Shown here in pieces: positions 1-8,700 of a stretch of 17,639 nt of DNA. The stretch covers positions 1-17,639 of the forward strand of contig CAMZBS010000042.1 in NCBI GenBank assembly GCA_947304695.1. The letters are read 5' to 3'. The position numbers and the translations under genes are program-made. Source of the DNA: an uncultured Prevotella sp. Lineage in GTDB: Bacteria; Bacteroidota; Bacteroidia; Bacteroidales; Bacteroidaceae. The stretch's first letter is position 1; each line of letters begins with the position of its first letter. The notes beneath the pieces are model-generated. The model ran no database searches and had not been told where the DNA came from. It saw only the letters and a list, made by a program, of their open reading frames with translations.

Positions 1-23
1 GTTTTCCCTTTCGTTTCTCTCAC

Positions 24-45
24 TTATTTCGTACCTTTGCACCCA
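24..45 (+). promoter_or_regulatory. Bacteroidota-type promoter, -7 box TACCTTTG
   Basis: The -7 box TACCTTTG lies at 32-39 and is followed by GCACCC. It matches the TAnnTTTG consensus of the Bacteroidota primary sigma factor. No clear -33 TTTG is seen in the short sequence available upstream. Transcription would start near 45, leaving a leader of about 24 nt before the start codon at 69. The 22 bp at 24-45 differ at one position from the promoter core at 12050-12071. Confidence 0.65.
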
Positions 46-68
46 TTATTAATAAATAGGTGTAAGGT

Positions 69-2612
69 TTGAAACGATATAGCTTTTTTCTCATCCTCTT
101 GATGACTCTCTGTGACCAGGCTGTGGCACAGATTATGGGCGAGGTGCTCGATGCTACCGACGGTGGCCCGGTGCCCTACGCCAGTGTGGTGTATAAGGGC
201 AACGAAGTGGCCACAAGGTGCGACGGCAACGGACAGTACAGCATCAGTAGGCACAACGGCTGGCGACTGACGTTCAGTTCGGTGGGCTACCAGTCGCAGG
301 TCATCAACGTGGGACCGTCGACACCCCACAAACTGGTCATCCGCCTGAAGCCCGAGAGCCGCAAACTGGAGGAGGTGACGGTGAAGTCGAAGCGCAAAAC
401 CCGCTACAAGCGTAAGGAGAACCCTGCCGTGGAGCTGATGCGCAAGGTGATTGCTGCCAAGAAGAAGGGCGACATCAAGCGCAACGACTTCTATAAATAC
501 ACCAACTACCAGAAAATCACGCTGGGACTGAACGACATCAATGCCGAGTCGCTGGGCAAGGGACTGTTTAAGAAATACCCGTGGCTGGCAGACCAGGTAG
601 AGACGAGCCAGTACAACGACAAGCTGGTGCTGCCGCTGACGGTCGACGAGACGCTGACCGAGCACATCTACCGCAAGTCGCCCCAGAAAGAGAAGACGAC
701 CATCATCGGACAGAAGTCGTCGGGCGTGAACGACCTGTTCCAGACAGGCGGCATCCTGACCACCGCGATGCGCGACGTGTTCTCCGACGTGGACATCTAC
801 GACGATTACATCCTGCTGCTACGCCACAAGTTCAGCAGTCCCATTGGCCGCGACGCCATTCAGTTCTACCGCTTCTACATCACCGACACGCTCTTCGTGG
901 GCCCCGACCGCTGTATTCAGGTGGACTTCGTGCCCAACAACCAGCAGGACTTCGGCTTCCGCGGACAGATATTCATTCTGGCCGACTCGTCTTATCAGGT
1001 GAAGCGCTGCGAGCTGTCGCTGCCCAAGTCTAACGACGTGAACTGGGTGGAGGGCTTCCAGTGCATGCAGGAGTTCACCCGTCAGGCCGACGGACAGTGG
1101 CTGCTCACGGTCGACGACATGATTGTGGAGCTGATGGTCACCGACTTTATCACCAAGGCACTAGTCACCCGAACCACCCGACTGACTGATTTCTCGTTCG
1201 ACCCGCTGCCGAAGGAGAAGTTCAAGGGTGGCGAACAGGCTGTCATGCGCGGTGCCTCGAACCGCGACGATGCCTTCTGGGATCAGTACCGGCAGGTGGA
1301 GTTCACCAAGAGTGAGCGCGGCATGGGCGGTTTCCTGGATCATATTGAGCAGCTGAAAGGCTACAAATATGCCATCTTCTTCCTGAAAGCCATCTTTGAG
1401 AACTATCTGGAAACAGGCACACGCGAAAAGCCAAGCAAGTTCGATGTGGGTCCCATCAACACCATCATCTCGCAGAACTTCTACGACGGACTGCGGCTCC
1501 GTGCCAGCGGACAGACCACAGCCAACCTGAACCCGCACCTGTTCCTGAAAGGCTATTATGCCCACGGATTCGACCACCACGAGAACTACTACAGTGCTGA
1601 AATGACCTATTCGCTGAACGAAAAGGAATATCTGCCGCAGGAGTTCCCTCAGCGTAACATCACGATCTCGTCGAAACGCGACGTGGCACTGCCCAGTGAC
1701 AAGTATATCTCGACCGACAAGGACAACGTGTTCACCTCGTTCAAGGTGCATAAGATTGACAAGATGCTCATGTACAACAACCAGCAGCTGAGTCTGGAGT
1801 ATGAGATGCCGTGGCATTTGCGCATCACGGGCGATCTGAAGACAGAGCGCATCGACCCCATCGGCAACCTGTTCTTCCTGCAGCTGGATAATAAGTTGCA
1901 GTCACACATGCGCTACACGGAGGCAACCCTCGGTCTGCGACTGGCTCCGGACGAGAAGTACATCAACACCAAACAGCGTCGGCGCCCTATCAACAGGGAT
2001 GCATGGGTCGTGAGCCTGCAGCACACCATGGGCATGAAGAACGTGCTGGGCGGACAGTACCGCTATAACTTCACCGAGGCTGAAATGTCCCGACGTACTT
2101 GGCTGCCGATGAGCTGGGGCCGAATCGACGTGAAACTGCGCGGCGGCGTGCAGTGGAACCAGGTGCCCTTCCCGCTGCTCATCATGCCGCAGGCCAACCT
2201 GTCGTATGTGAATGACTACAATGCTTTCAGCATGATGAACAATATGGAGTTCCTGAACGACCGCTACGTGTCGTTCATGATGAACTGGGAGCTGGGCGGA
2301 AAGATTTTCAACCGCATACCCTTGTTTCGAAAGTTGAAGTGGCGTGAGGTGGTGGAGTTCAAAGGACTGTGGGGTGCGCTTTCCGACAAGAACAACCCCT
2401 TCCTGGCTAAGAACGCAAACAGCCAGACACTGATGTACTTCCCTGCCGGATCGTCGGTTATGGACGGACGGAAACCGTACTTGGAGTATGCCGTAGGTGT
2501 GCAGAACATCCTGAACCTGATTCAGATAGAATATGTACACCGCATCAACTATCTTGGTCTGCCCACGGCTGAGAAACATGGCATCCGTTTTGTCATCAAC
2601 CCCACCTTCTAA
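69..2612 (+). CDS. DUF5686 / carboxypeptidase-regulatory-like outer-membrane protein
   Basis: This is a probable outer-membrane protein of 847 aa. Residues 1-20 form a signal peptide ending AVA before Gln21. Residues about 21-105 read as a CarboxypepD_reg-like beta-sandwich (GEVLDATDGGPVPYASV, then a GYQSQ strand), the module at the front of SusC-like and DUF5686 proteins. The rest matches DUF5686 in character: a basic linker, the NPAVELMRKVI segment, then alternating aromatic/polar strands of a beta-barrel ending in a C-terminal Phe. The start is a TTG: an in-frame TAA lies at 63-65 and the next Met would remove the signal peptide. Family members are widespread in Bacteroidota but their biochemical role is not established; a barrel that handles a surface ligand is an inference. 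It forms its own transcription unit. The family call is from recognition, not a search. Confidence 0.85.
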   Translation: MKRYSFFLILLMTLCDQAVAQIMGEVLDATDGGPVPYASVVYKGNEVATRCDGNGQYSISRHNGWRLTFSSVGYQSQVINVGPSTPHKLVIRLKPESRKLEEVTVKSKRKTRYKRKENPAVELMRKVIAAKKKGDIKRNDFYKYTNYQKITLGLNDINAESLGKGLFKKYPWLADQVETSQYNDKLVLPLTVDETLTEHIYRKSPQKEKTTIIGQKSSGVNDLFQTGGILTTAMRDVFSDVDIYDDYILLLRHKFSSPIGRDAIQFYRFYITDTLFVGPDRCIQVDFVPNNQQDFGFRGQIFILADSSYQVKRCELSLPKSNDVNWVEGFQCMQEFTRQADGQWLLTVDDMIVELMVTDFITKALVTRTTRLTDFSFDPLPKEKFKGGEQAVMRGASNRDDAFWDQYRQVEFTKSERGMGGFLDHIEQLKGYKYAIFFLKAIFENYLETGTREKPSKFDVGPINTIISQNFYDGLRLRASGQTTANLNPHLFLKGYYAHGFDHHENYYSAEMTYSLNEKEYLPQEFPQRNITISSKRDVALPSDKYISTDKDNVFTSFKVHKIDKMLMYNNQQLSLEYEMPWHLRITGDLKTERIDPIGNLFFLQLDNKLQSHMRYTEATLGLRLAPDEKYINTKQRRRPINRDAWVVSLQHTMGMKNVLGGQYRYNFTEAEMSRRTWLPMSWGRIDVKLRGGVQWNQVPFPLLIMPQANLSYVNDYNAFSMMNNMEFLNDRYVSFMMNWELGGKIFNRIPLFRKLKWREVVEFKGLWGALSDKNNPFLAKNANSQTLMYFPAGSSVMDGRKPYLEYAVGVQNILNLIQIEYVHRINYLGLPTAEKHGIRFVINPTF

Positions 2613-2621
2613 ATAACATAT

Positions 2622-2655
2622 AGGGATTTTCCCCTGTCACTTTAGGGAAAAACCT
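2622..2655. other. Inverted repeat after the DUF5686 stop (possible weak terminator)
   Basis: TTTTCCC at 2627-2633 pairs with GGGAAAA at 2645-2651 around an 11-nt loop, and AGG (2622-2624) can pair with CCT (2653-2655) beyond a small internal loop. It lies 10 bp after the stop and ends in the -33 box of the next promoter. There is no T-tract after it. It could therefore be a weak terminator or an operator-like dyad for the downstream gene; the sequence does not decide between these. Confidence 0.35.
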
Positions 2656-2686
2656 TTGAGTCGTATTCTATTTTTCATTACTTTTG
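2656..2686 (+). promoter_or_regulatory. Promoter with both -33 and -7 boxes
   Basis: TTG at 2656-2658 (within CTTTG) and TACTTTTG at 2679-2686 are separated by 20 bp, the expected Bacteroidota spacing. It is followed by GCAAC. The predicted start near 2692 gives a leader of about 44 nt to the ATG at 2736. This is among the best promoter matches in the window. Confidence 0.75.
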
Positions 2687-2735
2687 CAACAGATAAAACA
2701 AAACAGATTGTAGAACCCTTAAAATAGAATGAGTT

Positions 2736-3878
2736 ATGAAGAAGATGTTGTTTACCCTGATAGCCATGCTCACGATGGCTGTGTCAGTACAAGCCATGAG
2801 CTATGAGCAGGCACGGAGAGAGGCCCTGTTCCTGACCGACAAGATGGCATACGAGCTGAATCTGACCGATGCACAGTACGAGGCTGCCTACGAAATCAAC
2901 CTCGATTATCTGATGGGTGTCACTGGTCGTCACGACGTGTTTGGCCTCTACTGGGAGCGCCGCAATACCGACTTGCAGTTCATCCTGCATACTTGGCAGT
3001 GGGAAGCCTATCTGGCCGCCTCCTATTTCTATCGTCCGCTCTTCTGGGAAGCAGGCTACTGGCATTTCGGCATCTATGCCCGCTACCCGCACCGTGACTA
3101 CTTCTACTTCGGACGTCCTCACTTCTATGTGACCTACCGTGGTGGGCACAGCTGGAGGATGAACGGCGGGCGAAGCTACTATGAGCATCATCGCGAGCAC
3201 TTCCGTCCGGCAGTTCCGCGCGACAACCACTTCGGCATGCGTGACGGATGGAACCGTGGTGATTACCGTTCGGGCGGAGGACATGGCAACAGCTCAACCC
3301 GCGTGACTGGACCTTCGAACCGTGGCAACCGTGGTACTGTAGACCGTGATGGTGGTTCGCGCAGTGGGAACTTCAGTGGAACGCGCAACAACGAGAATCG
3401 CCCGGCTGTGGGAAATGGAGCAGAACGCAGTAATAGCAGAGAGAGTCGCCCTGCCACAGTCGACCGTCAGGTAAGACCCGCAGACAATAGTAGTGTCGGT
3501 TCTTCGGGAAGTGGAAATTTCTCAGGATCGCGTAGCTCAAGCGCAAATAGCGAAACACGCACAGCCCCTGTCAGCAGGGCCCGCAGTGCAGAGTCGTCGG
3601 CACCGCGAATTGAGAACAGGTCGGCTGGATCAAGAATGAACTCAGCACCTACACGCACTGTGACACCCTCTGCTTCGAGTGCCAGTCCTTCTTCAAGTCG
3701 TGTCAGTGGCATCAGCCGCTCGGCCAGTCCTACAAGGAGTGTTTCGGCTAGTCCTTCAAGAAGCTCGTCGGCCAGTCCTACAAGAAGTGCTTCAGCCAGT
3801 TCTTCAAGAAGTGCTTCGGGCGGTCAGCGGTCTGGAGGAAATATAGGAGGCTCGCAGCGAGGCGGCGGACGGCGGTAG
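2736..3878 (+). CDS. Secreted protein with Ser/Arg-rich repetitive tail, function unknown
   Basis: I do not recognise a named family in these 380 aa. Residues 1-20 are a clear signal peptide ending VQA. Residues about 21-60 are helical and include LNLTDAQYEAAYEINLDYL, faintly like the LTxxQ motifs of Spy/CpxP-type periplasmic proteins. Residues about 65-160 are rich in Tyr, Phe, Trp and His. From about residue 165 to the end the protein is low complexity (Gly, Asn, Ser, Arg) and strongly basic, closing with four 8-residue units of the type SASPTRSx and a GGG-rich tail. The ATG at 2736 has a purine-rich but weak ribosome-binding region. It probably sits in the periplasm or at the surface, where the basic tail could contact polyanions; that is inference. 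It has its own promoter and ends 8 bp from the convergent LacI gene. Confidence 0.7.
   Translation: MKKMLFTLIAMLTMAVSVQAMSYEQARREALFLTDKMAYELNLTDAQYEAAYEINLDYLMGVTGRHDVFGLYWERRNTDLQFILHTWQWEAYLAASYFYRPLFWEAGYWHFGIYARYPHRDYFYFGRPHFYVTYRGGHSWRMNGGRSYYEHHREHFRPAVPRDNHFGMRDGWNRGDYRSGGGHGNSSTRVTGPSNRGNRGTVDRDGGSRSGNFSGTRNNENRPAVGNGAERSNSRESRPATVDRQVRPADNSSVGSSGSGNFSGSRSSSANSETRTAPVSRARSAESSAPRIENRSAGSRMNSAPTRTVTPSASSASPSSSRVSGISRSASPTRSVSASPSRSSSASPTRSASASSSRSASGGQRSGGNIGGSQRGGGRR
3720..3815 (+). repeat. Four 24-bp in-frame tandem repeats
   Basis: Units at 3720-3743, 3744-3767, 3768-3791 and 3792-3815 begin TCGGCCAGTCC or a close variant and encode SASPTRSV, SASPSRSS, SASPTRSA and SASSSRSA. A more degenerate relative precedes them around 3675-3710. 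Because the period is a multiple of three, copy-number change would keep the frame and alter the length of the basic tail. Confidence 0.85.
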
Positions 3879-3896
3879 TCAATAGGCTACCGCTGT
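3869..3896. terminator. Hairpin spanning both convergent stop codons
   Basis: ACGGCGGTAG (3869-3878) pairs with CTACCGCTGT (3887-3896) as a 10-bp stem with one G-T pair around an 8-nt loop. The TAG of the secreted-protein gene (3876-3878) and the stop of the LacI gene (3887-3889, CTA on this strand) form the loop-proximal stem pairs. On the + strand four Ts follow at 3901-3904; there is no T-tract on the other side. It may act as a bidirectional terminator or 3'-end stabiliser for the two abutting transcripts. Confidence 0.45.
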
Positions 3897-4909
3897 GCGG
3901 TTTTGGCTGAACTCTCTCTGATAACCAGTTGTTGCGGAACAATCTTCTTGTAAATCTTTGTGTCGCCAGCAATGCTTTTCAAAAGCAGTTGGCAGGCTGT
4001 CTGTCCCATCAGGCTCGACTGGTCTTCAATGGCTGAAAGCTTTGGGGTGACGTAGCGGGCATGCACATCGTCGGTGAATCCGATCAGGGCTACATCTTCC
4101 GGGATGCGCAGCCCTTGTTGCTTGATGGCAGTAAAGGCTGCAAAGGTAATGATGTCGTTGAAGGCAAGAATGGCATCGGGACGGTCGGGACGTTGCAGCA
4201 GGTCGAGTGTCTTTTGTAGGGCAACGTCGTAGTCAATGCGGTCGCAGACCACGATGGTACGGTCGATGGGAAGGCGGTTCTCGCGCAGGGCTTCTAGATA
4301 GCCATGCTTGCGGCGGCGTACCATGTCAAGATGGTTGGGGCCTCCAAGGAAGGCAATGCGGCGTGATCCGGTGTCAATCAAGTGCTGGGTGGCTTGCTGG
4401 GCTGCCTCGTCACCATTGGCTGTGACGCTTGAGAACTGCTCGGTGAGACAGGTCCTGCCAAAGAATACCAATGGTATGCCCATCTGTGAGATTTCCAGGA
4501 AATGGCTGTAGTCGGTGGTGTCCTGGGCGAGACAGGCAATGATGCCCTCAACGTGCATGCTGTTGAAATTATCGATGGCACGGGCTTCGTCTGCCTGACT
4601 TTCGTGACTGTTGGCACTAATGACACTGTAACCGCTTTTGCGAGCTTCGGTCTCAATGCCGTCGAGTACGGCGGCATAGTAATGGGTTACCAGATTGGGG
4701 ACAACCACACCGATGACTTTCGGTGCTTCGCATCGAAGGCTTTGTGCAAAGGGGTTAGGGCGGTAGTTCAGCTGTTGGGCAAGCGCTTGTACGCGCTGCT
4801 GCATTTCCTTTCCTATTTCAGGACTGCCATGCAGGGCACGGCTAACGGTGGCAATGCTTACTCCCAACTGCTGGGCCAGATCTTTTAATGAAACACGATG
4901 TTTGGGCAT
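3887..4909 (-). CDS. LacI-family transcriptional regulator
   Basis: This is a 340-aa repressor of the LacI/GalR family. The helix-turn-helix spans about residues 6-26 (VSLKDLAQQLGVSIATVSRAL). A hinge helix follows at about 52-58 (NPFAQSL), in which Ala55 and Leu58 match the residues that enter the minor groove at the central CpG of LacI-type operators. Residues 61 to about 332 are the periplasmic-binding-protein-like effector and dimerisation domain. Length is standard. No sugar transporter, SusCD pair or glycoside hydrolase lies beside it, so the effector cannot be read from context. Its promoter contains a palindrome of the expected family type (4977-4992), suggesting autoregulation. The nearest divergent transcription unit is only the short candidate RNA at 5049-5136. 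Confidence 0.93.
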   Translation of the reverse strand: MPKHRVSLKDLAQQLGVSIATVSRALHGSPEIGKEMQQRVQALAQQLNYRPNPFAQSLRCEAPKVIGVVVPNLVTHYYAAVLDGIETEARKSGYSVISANSHESQADEARAIDNFNSMHVEGIIACLAQDTTDYSHFLEISQMGIPLVFFGRTCLTEQFSSVTANGDEAAQQATQHLIDTGSRRIAFLGGPNHLDMVRRRKHGYLEALRENRLPIDRTIVVCDRIDYDVALQKTLDLLQRPDRPDAILAFNDIITFAAFTAIKQQGLRIPEDVALIGFTDDVHARYVTPKLSAIEDQSSLMGQTACQLLLKSIAGDTKIYKKIVPQQLVIRESSAKTAQR

Positions 4910-4951
4910 CTTTGTAAACTTGTTTTCTTTCGTTTATTGCACTTGAATGCG

Positions 4952-4982
4952 CAAAATTACGGAAAATGATTGGATTACGCAA
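4952..4982 (-). promoter_or_regulatory. Promoter of the LacI-family gene
   Basis: Read on the minus strand, the -7 box TAATTTTG (4959-4952) and a -33 TTG (4982-4980) are separated by 20 bp, exactly the Bacteroidota arrangement. The start would fall near 4946, about 37 nt before the ATG at 4909. The -33 box lies inside the operator-like palindrome at 4977-4992. Confidence 0.65.
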
Positions 4983-4992
4983 ACGTTTACGT
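4977..4992. promoter_or_regulatory. LacI/GalR-type operator palindrome
   Basis: ACGCAAACGTTTACGT is a 16-bp dyad with one mismatched pair, centred on CpG at 4984/4985. The core AAACGTTT with central CG is characteristic of LacI/GalR/CcpA-type operators. It covers the -33 box of the adjacent LacI-family gene and lies 22 bp upstream of the divergent promoter's -33, so one bound dimer could affect both directions. Binding by this particular regulator is inferred from position and site type. Confidence 0.65.
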
Positions 4993-5013
4993 GACTTTTT
5001 TACAATAAAAATA

Positions 5014-5043
5014 TTGTCAGTTCACAAATAGTTCTTATCTTTG
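5014..5043 (+). promoter_or_regulatory. Divergent promoter facing a short terminated transcript
   Basis: TTG at 5014-5016 and TATCTTTG at 5036-5043 are spaced by 19 bp and followed by GCAC, as at the other strong promoters here. No protein gene lies ahead of it on this strand: the next downstream element is the terminator at 5103-5136, and beyond that the opposite-strand deacetylase gene. Confidence 0.6.
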
Positions 5044-5048
5044 CACTT

Positions 5049-5136
5049 GAAAGTTGAGAAATGAGTAATGAATAGTTGATAATAAGTTAACATGTTATTT
5101 ATCCGAGACTGTCGTGATGACACTCTCGGTTTTTTT
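5049..5136 (+). ncRNA. Candidate small RNA, about 88 nt
   Basis: The call rests on a promoter with both boxes (5014-5043), a predicted start 5-7 nt after the -7 box, and a strong intrinsic terminator ending at 5136, with no convincing reading frame between. The body (5049-5100) is A/T-rich and built of loose heptamers of the type WTGARWA. The only ATG frame of note starts at 5092, has 20 codons, no Shine-Dalgarno and runs through the terminator. The last bases overlap the 3' end of the opposite-strand deacetylase gene, so the RNA is antisense to that end by 2 nt. Exact ends are inferred. Confidence 0.4.
5103..5136 (+). terminator. Intrinsic terminator with seven-T tract
   Basis: CCGAGA (5103-5108) pairs with TCTCGG (5124-5129), then a C-C mismatch, then TGTC (5110-5113) with GACA (5119-5122) around the loop GTGAT, followed by seven Ts at 5130-5136. 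Read the other way, the stem is followed by ATAAATAAC and lacks a U-tract, so it is built to stop transcripts on the + strand. It might also help end the deacetylase operon, whose stop codon lies at 5135-5137. Confidence 0.8.
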
Positions 5137-5749
5137 ATGCATCTATTCTTTTGAACTCATAGCCTTGCTCCTTCAGCCACTTAATACTTTCGGGCAAGGC
5201 ATAATGTAACTTCTCAATGCTTTTGAGTGAATCGTGAAACGTGATGATGGAACCGTTACGGGCGTAGCGCTTCACATTGTTGAAGATGTCTTCAGCAGTC
5301 ATCCATTTGGAATAGTCGCGCGTCACCAAGTCCCACATCACAATCTTATACTTCCGACACAACCATGCATATTGCACCATCCGCATCCACCCGTGGGGTG
5401 GACGCATCAGTGTGCTGTGGATATAGGCATTGGCTTTCTCCACATTATAGCAATAGTCGTGGAGTGAATTCCGGAAACCACTGATGTGGTTGTGGGTGTG
5501 GTTGCCCACCTGATGGCCTTCCTTGACAATCTGTTCGTAAAGTTCAGGATATTTGCGCACGTTGTCGCCCACCATGAAGAAGGTGGCCTTGATGCCGAAT
5601 TCGCGAAGTGTCTGAAGAATGAAAGGCGTTGATTCGGGAATTGGGCCGTCATCGAACGTCAGATAGACTGAACGTTCGTGACGGTCCATTCTCCACAATG
5701 CTTTTGGATAAAGCCATCGCAGATAGATTGCGGGCTGTTCTATAAACAT
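5135..5749 (-). CDS. Polysaccharide deacetylase (NodB, CE4 family)
   Basis: This is a metal-dependent carbohydrate deacetylase of 204 aa. The CE4 motifs are all present: TFDDGP at 31-36 (catalytic-base and metal-ligand Asp pair), HTHNH at 84-88 (the two metal-binding His), RPPHG at 116-120, a WDLVTRDYSKW segment at 139-149, and FHDS at 170-173 with the catalytic His171. It is compact, a bare NodB domain without signal peptide or carbohydrate-binding module, so it may act at the inner face of the membrane or on an intracellular or lipid-linked glycan. It follows the DUF2723 gene by 8 bp and is certainly in its operon, which suggests a shared glycan pathway. The substrate is not visible from sequence; N-acetyl groups on a lipid-linked sugar are one possibility. 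Confidence 0.92.
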   Translation of the reverse strand: MFIEQPAIYLRWLYPKALWRMDRHERSVYLTFDDGPIPESTPFILQTLREFGIKATFFMVGDNVRKYPELYEQIVKEGHQVGNHTHNHISGFRNSLHDYCYNVEKANAYIHSTLMRPPHGWMRMVQYAWLCRKYKIVMWDLVTRDYSKWMTAEDIFNNVKRYARNGSIITFHDSLKSIEKLHYALPESIKWLKEQGYEFKRIDA

Positions 5750-5757
5750 GTTATGAC

Positions 5758-8700
5758 TTAGATACGTCCGCCCTTGCCTTGATATTTCTTGGCAATGTCG
5801 GCCAGCTGTGCTTCATATTCCTTGCCCAGCTTCTCATCAATGCGGCCAGTCAGTTCCGACAAGTGATTGAGAATATACATGTGGAACATGCAGTCGTTCT
5901 GAGCTGCATTGAAGCGGGTGGGGTTGAGCGTACAATAGTAGTCCATGTACTGGCTCGAACGAACCCACAGCTGCTTAATGATATCCTTTGCATGGACGGT
6001 GTCGCCAATGTAGATGTAGGTGCGAACCATATCAAGCGAACCGCTCTGGAAGTCATGGGGCACATTCTCTGACGGCAGCTCTTTCTCGGCTCTGGCCAGA
6101 ACTTTGGCAGCCAGGCTGTCTTTGTTCTCTTGAGCCAGATGGATGGCCAGCTGTGCCATCAGTCGGCGATGCGTGTAGCACATGCGCATAACAGTTTCGT
6201 CGAAATAGATGCCAGGTGTGTTGGCACCGCCAAACTTGAAGCGGTTCATCACATTGTCGTAGGTCTTCTCCGTATCGAAGTTGGTCATACCGGGCACGGG
6301 CTTTCCACTTATATTAGTGGTGAAGGGAGTGATACGGTTGGCCAGACCTTCCTGTACGAAGTTGTCGCCCAGGTTCATGTAGTTCTCAGAACCTACGGTG
6401 GTAGCTACGTAGATGGGACGTACCCAGTTGGCATTGGCAATCATCTCAAGCATCATCAGGTCGCCTTTGTACAGGGCACTCTTGCCTTTCAGCGAGATAA
6501 CCATGCGGTCGGGAATGCTGTCGCTTTGCAGCATCATGCCGCTCTTGCGCACAGCGTCCTTGTCAATGGTCATGTAGACGGTGTCGGTAGGAATGACGTG
6601 GAGGTCGGGATTTGTAGAGCGTACCCAGTACTTCAGCACATTCTTCAGCTCGAACGGCTCGTCGCCGAACTGGGCTTTGGCCTGTTCCGGATTTTCCTTG
6701 TAGAAGTTCAGAACATCATTCTTGAGCTTCGAGTCAATCTGTACGTATTCATTCGTTCCTGCACAGTACTCCAGTCGCTTCCAGGTGATGGGCAGCGAGG
6801 GTGAATCGTAGGCAGGACGCACCATTTGGTCAATGTACCAGTCGGTCTGCAGGTAGGAAAGGTTGCAGACACGGGCATCGGTACGTACACCTTCAGTGTC
6901 CTGGTTGTACCAGAGTGGGAAGGTGTCGTTGTCACCGTTGGTGTAGATGATGGGATTGCCTTCCTGCTGGAGTGACATCAGGTAGTTCTGACCGAAGTCA
7001 CGACAGGTATAGCGGCCTGAACGGTCGTGATCATCCCATGTCTGAGAAGCCATTTGAATGGGAACCAGCAGGGCTGCAACCGAAACGATGGCTGTTACGA
7101 TGGCCGACTCCTTCTTGATGAACTTGTTCAGATAGTGGCACAGAGCTGCCACACCCATTCCGCACCAGATGGCGAAGGCATAGAACGAACCAGCGTAGGC
7201 GTAGTCTCGTTCGCGAGGCTGCATGGGCGTCTGGTTCAGGTAAATGACAATGGCCAGACCTGTCATGAAGAACAGGAAGAAGACCACCCAGAACTGCTTG
7301 ATGCCTTTTTGTCCGCGGCTGAATGCCTGCCAGAACAGTCCGAGCAGACCCAGCAGCAAGGGCAGACAGTAGAACACGTTGTGTCCCTTGTTGTTCTTCA
7401 GGTCGTCGGGCAGTGCATCCTGGTTGCCCAGACGGGCATTGTCGATAAACGGAAGACCTGTAATCCAGTTGCCGTGCTCCAGTTCACCATGTCCCTGGAT
7501 GTCATTCTGTCGTCCGGCGAAGTTCCAGAGGAAGTAGCGCCAGTACATCCAGTTGCACTGGTAGGTAATGAAGAAGTTTAGGTTGTCAACCTGGCTGGGC
7601 ACTTTGACCATGATGTTCTCACCACAACGGTCGTAGGGCACCATGGTTCCGCTCACTTCACCACCCAACCAATTCTCGTACTGCTGTGCATGAGAAGAAC
7701 TGTACATGCGTGGGAAAAGCATGTTCTGTGCATAGACGTATTCGTCCTTTGTACGTACAATGAAGTATGAGTCCTTTTCATCAGCCGAAGCCTTCTCCTT
7801 GCGCTGCCACACGGGCTTGCCCGTTGTCATCACAGGCTTGCAGTAGCCACCTTGCTTCTCAAGGGCAACCTGCGAGGTGTAAGCCTGGCCATAGAACAGG
7901 GGGCGCTGACCATATTGGTCACGTCCTAAGTAGTCGCCCAGTGTGAAGATGTCCTCAGGCGAGTTCTGGTCCATGGGCGGGTTGGCTGATGAACGTATGA
8001 CGATCACGGCATACGTGGAATAGCCAATCATGAGCATGAGCATGCACAACAGTAAGGTGTTCTTGGCGCGGGCTGTGACCAGTGCCTTGTTCTTATAACG
8101 GCGGTTCAGCACGTACCAGAGGAGTGCCAGCACCACAACACCGATGATAAAGGCCGACCATCCGTAGCCGTAGAAGGGAATGCCCAGCATGGCTACAGAC
8201 AGGAGGAATGCAATGTTCTGTCGCTTCCAGTTCTGCTTGGTAGCGTTCTGCGTCTCATAGACAGCCCAGATTACGATGGCCACCAGCAGCAGGATGTAGA
8301 TGTATTCGCCCGTGTTGAACGGCATGCCCAGTTCGTTGACGAACAGCAGTTCGAACCATCCGCCCACGGTGATGATGCCCGGCACGACGCCATAAAGCAC
8401 CAGTGCCACAATGGCAAACGAGATGAGCAGGGCGATGGCAGAGCCTTTCAGGTTGGCGTTGGGGAATCGCTTGTAATAGTAGACCAGCACAATGGCGGGC
8501 AGACAAAGCAGGTTCAGCAAGTGTACGCCAATGGAGAGGCCAGTCATGTACATGATAAGCACCAGCCAGCGGTCGCTGTGAGGTTCGTCGGCATGGTCTT
8601 CCCATTTCAGGATGAGCCAGAACACGACAGCGGTAAAGGCGGAAGAATAAGCATAGACTTCGCCTTCAACAGCCGAGAACCAGAAAGTGTCACTGAATGT

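Noticed and set aside
24..665. 213-residue minus-strand frame at the left edge
   Set aside because: Antisense shadow of the DUF5686 gene, and would cross its promoter; no recognisable domain.
5092..5154. 20-codon reading frame on the + strand
   Set aside because: No ribosome-binding site, and it runs through the terminator hairpin and its T-tract into the antisense of the deacetylase gene.
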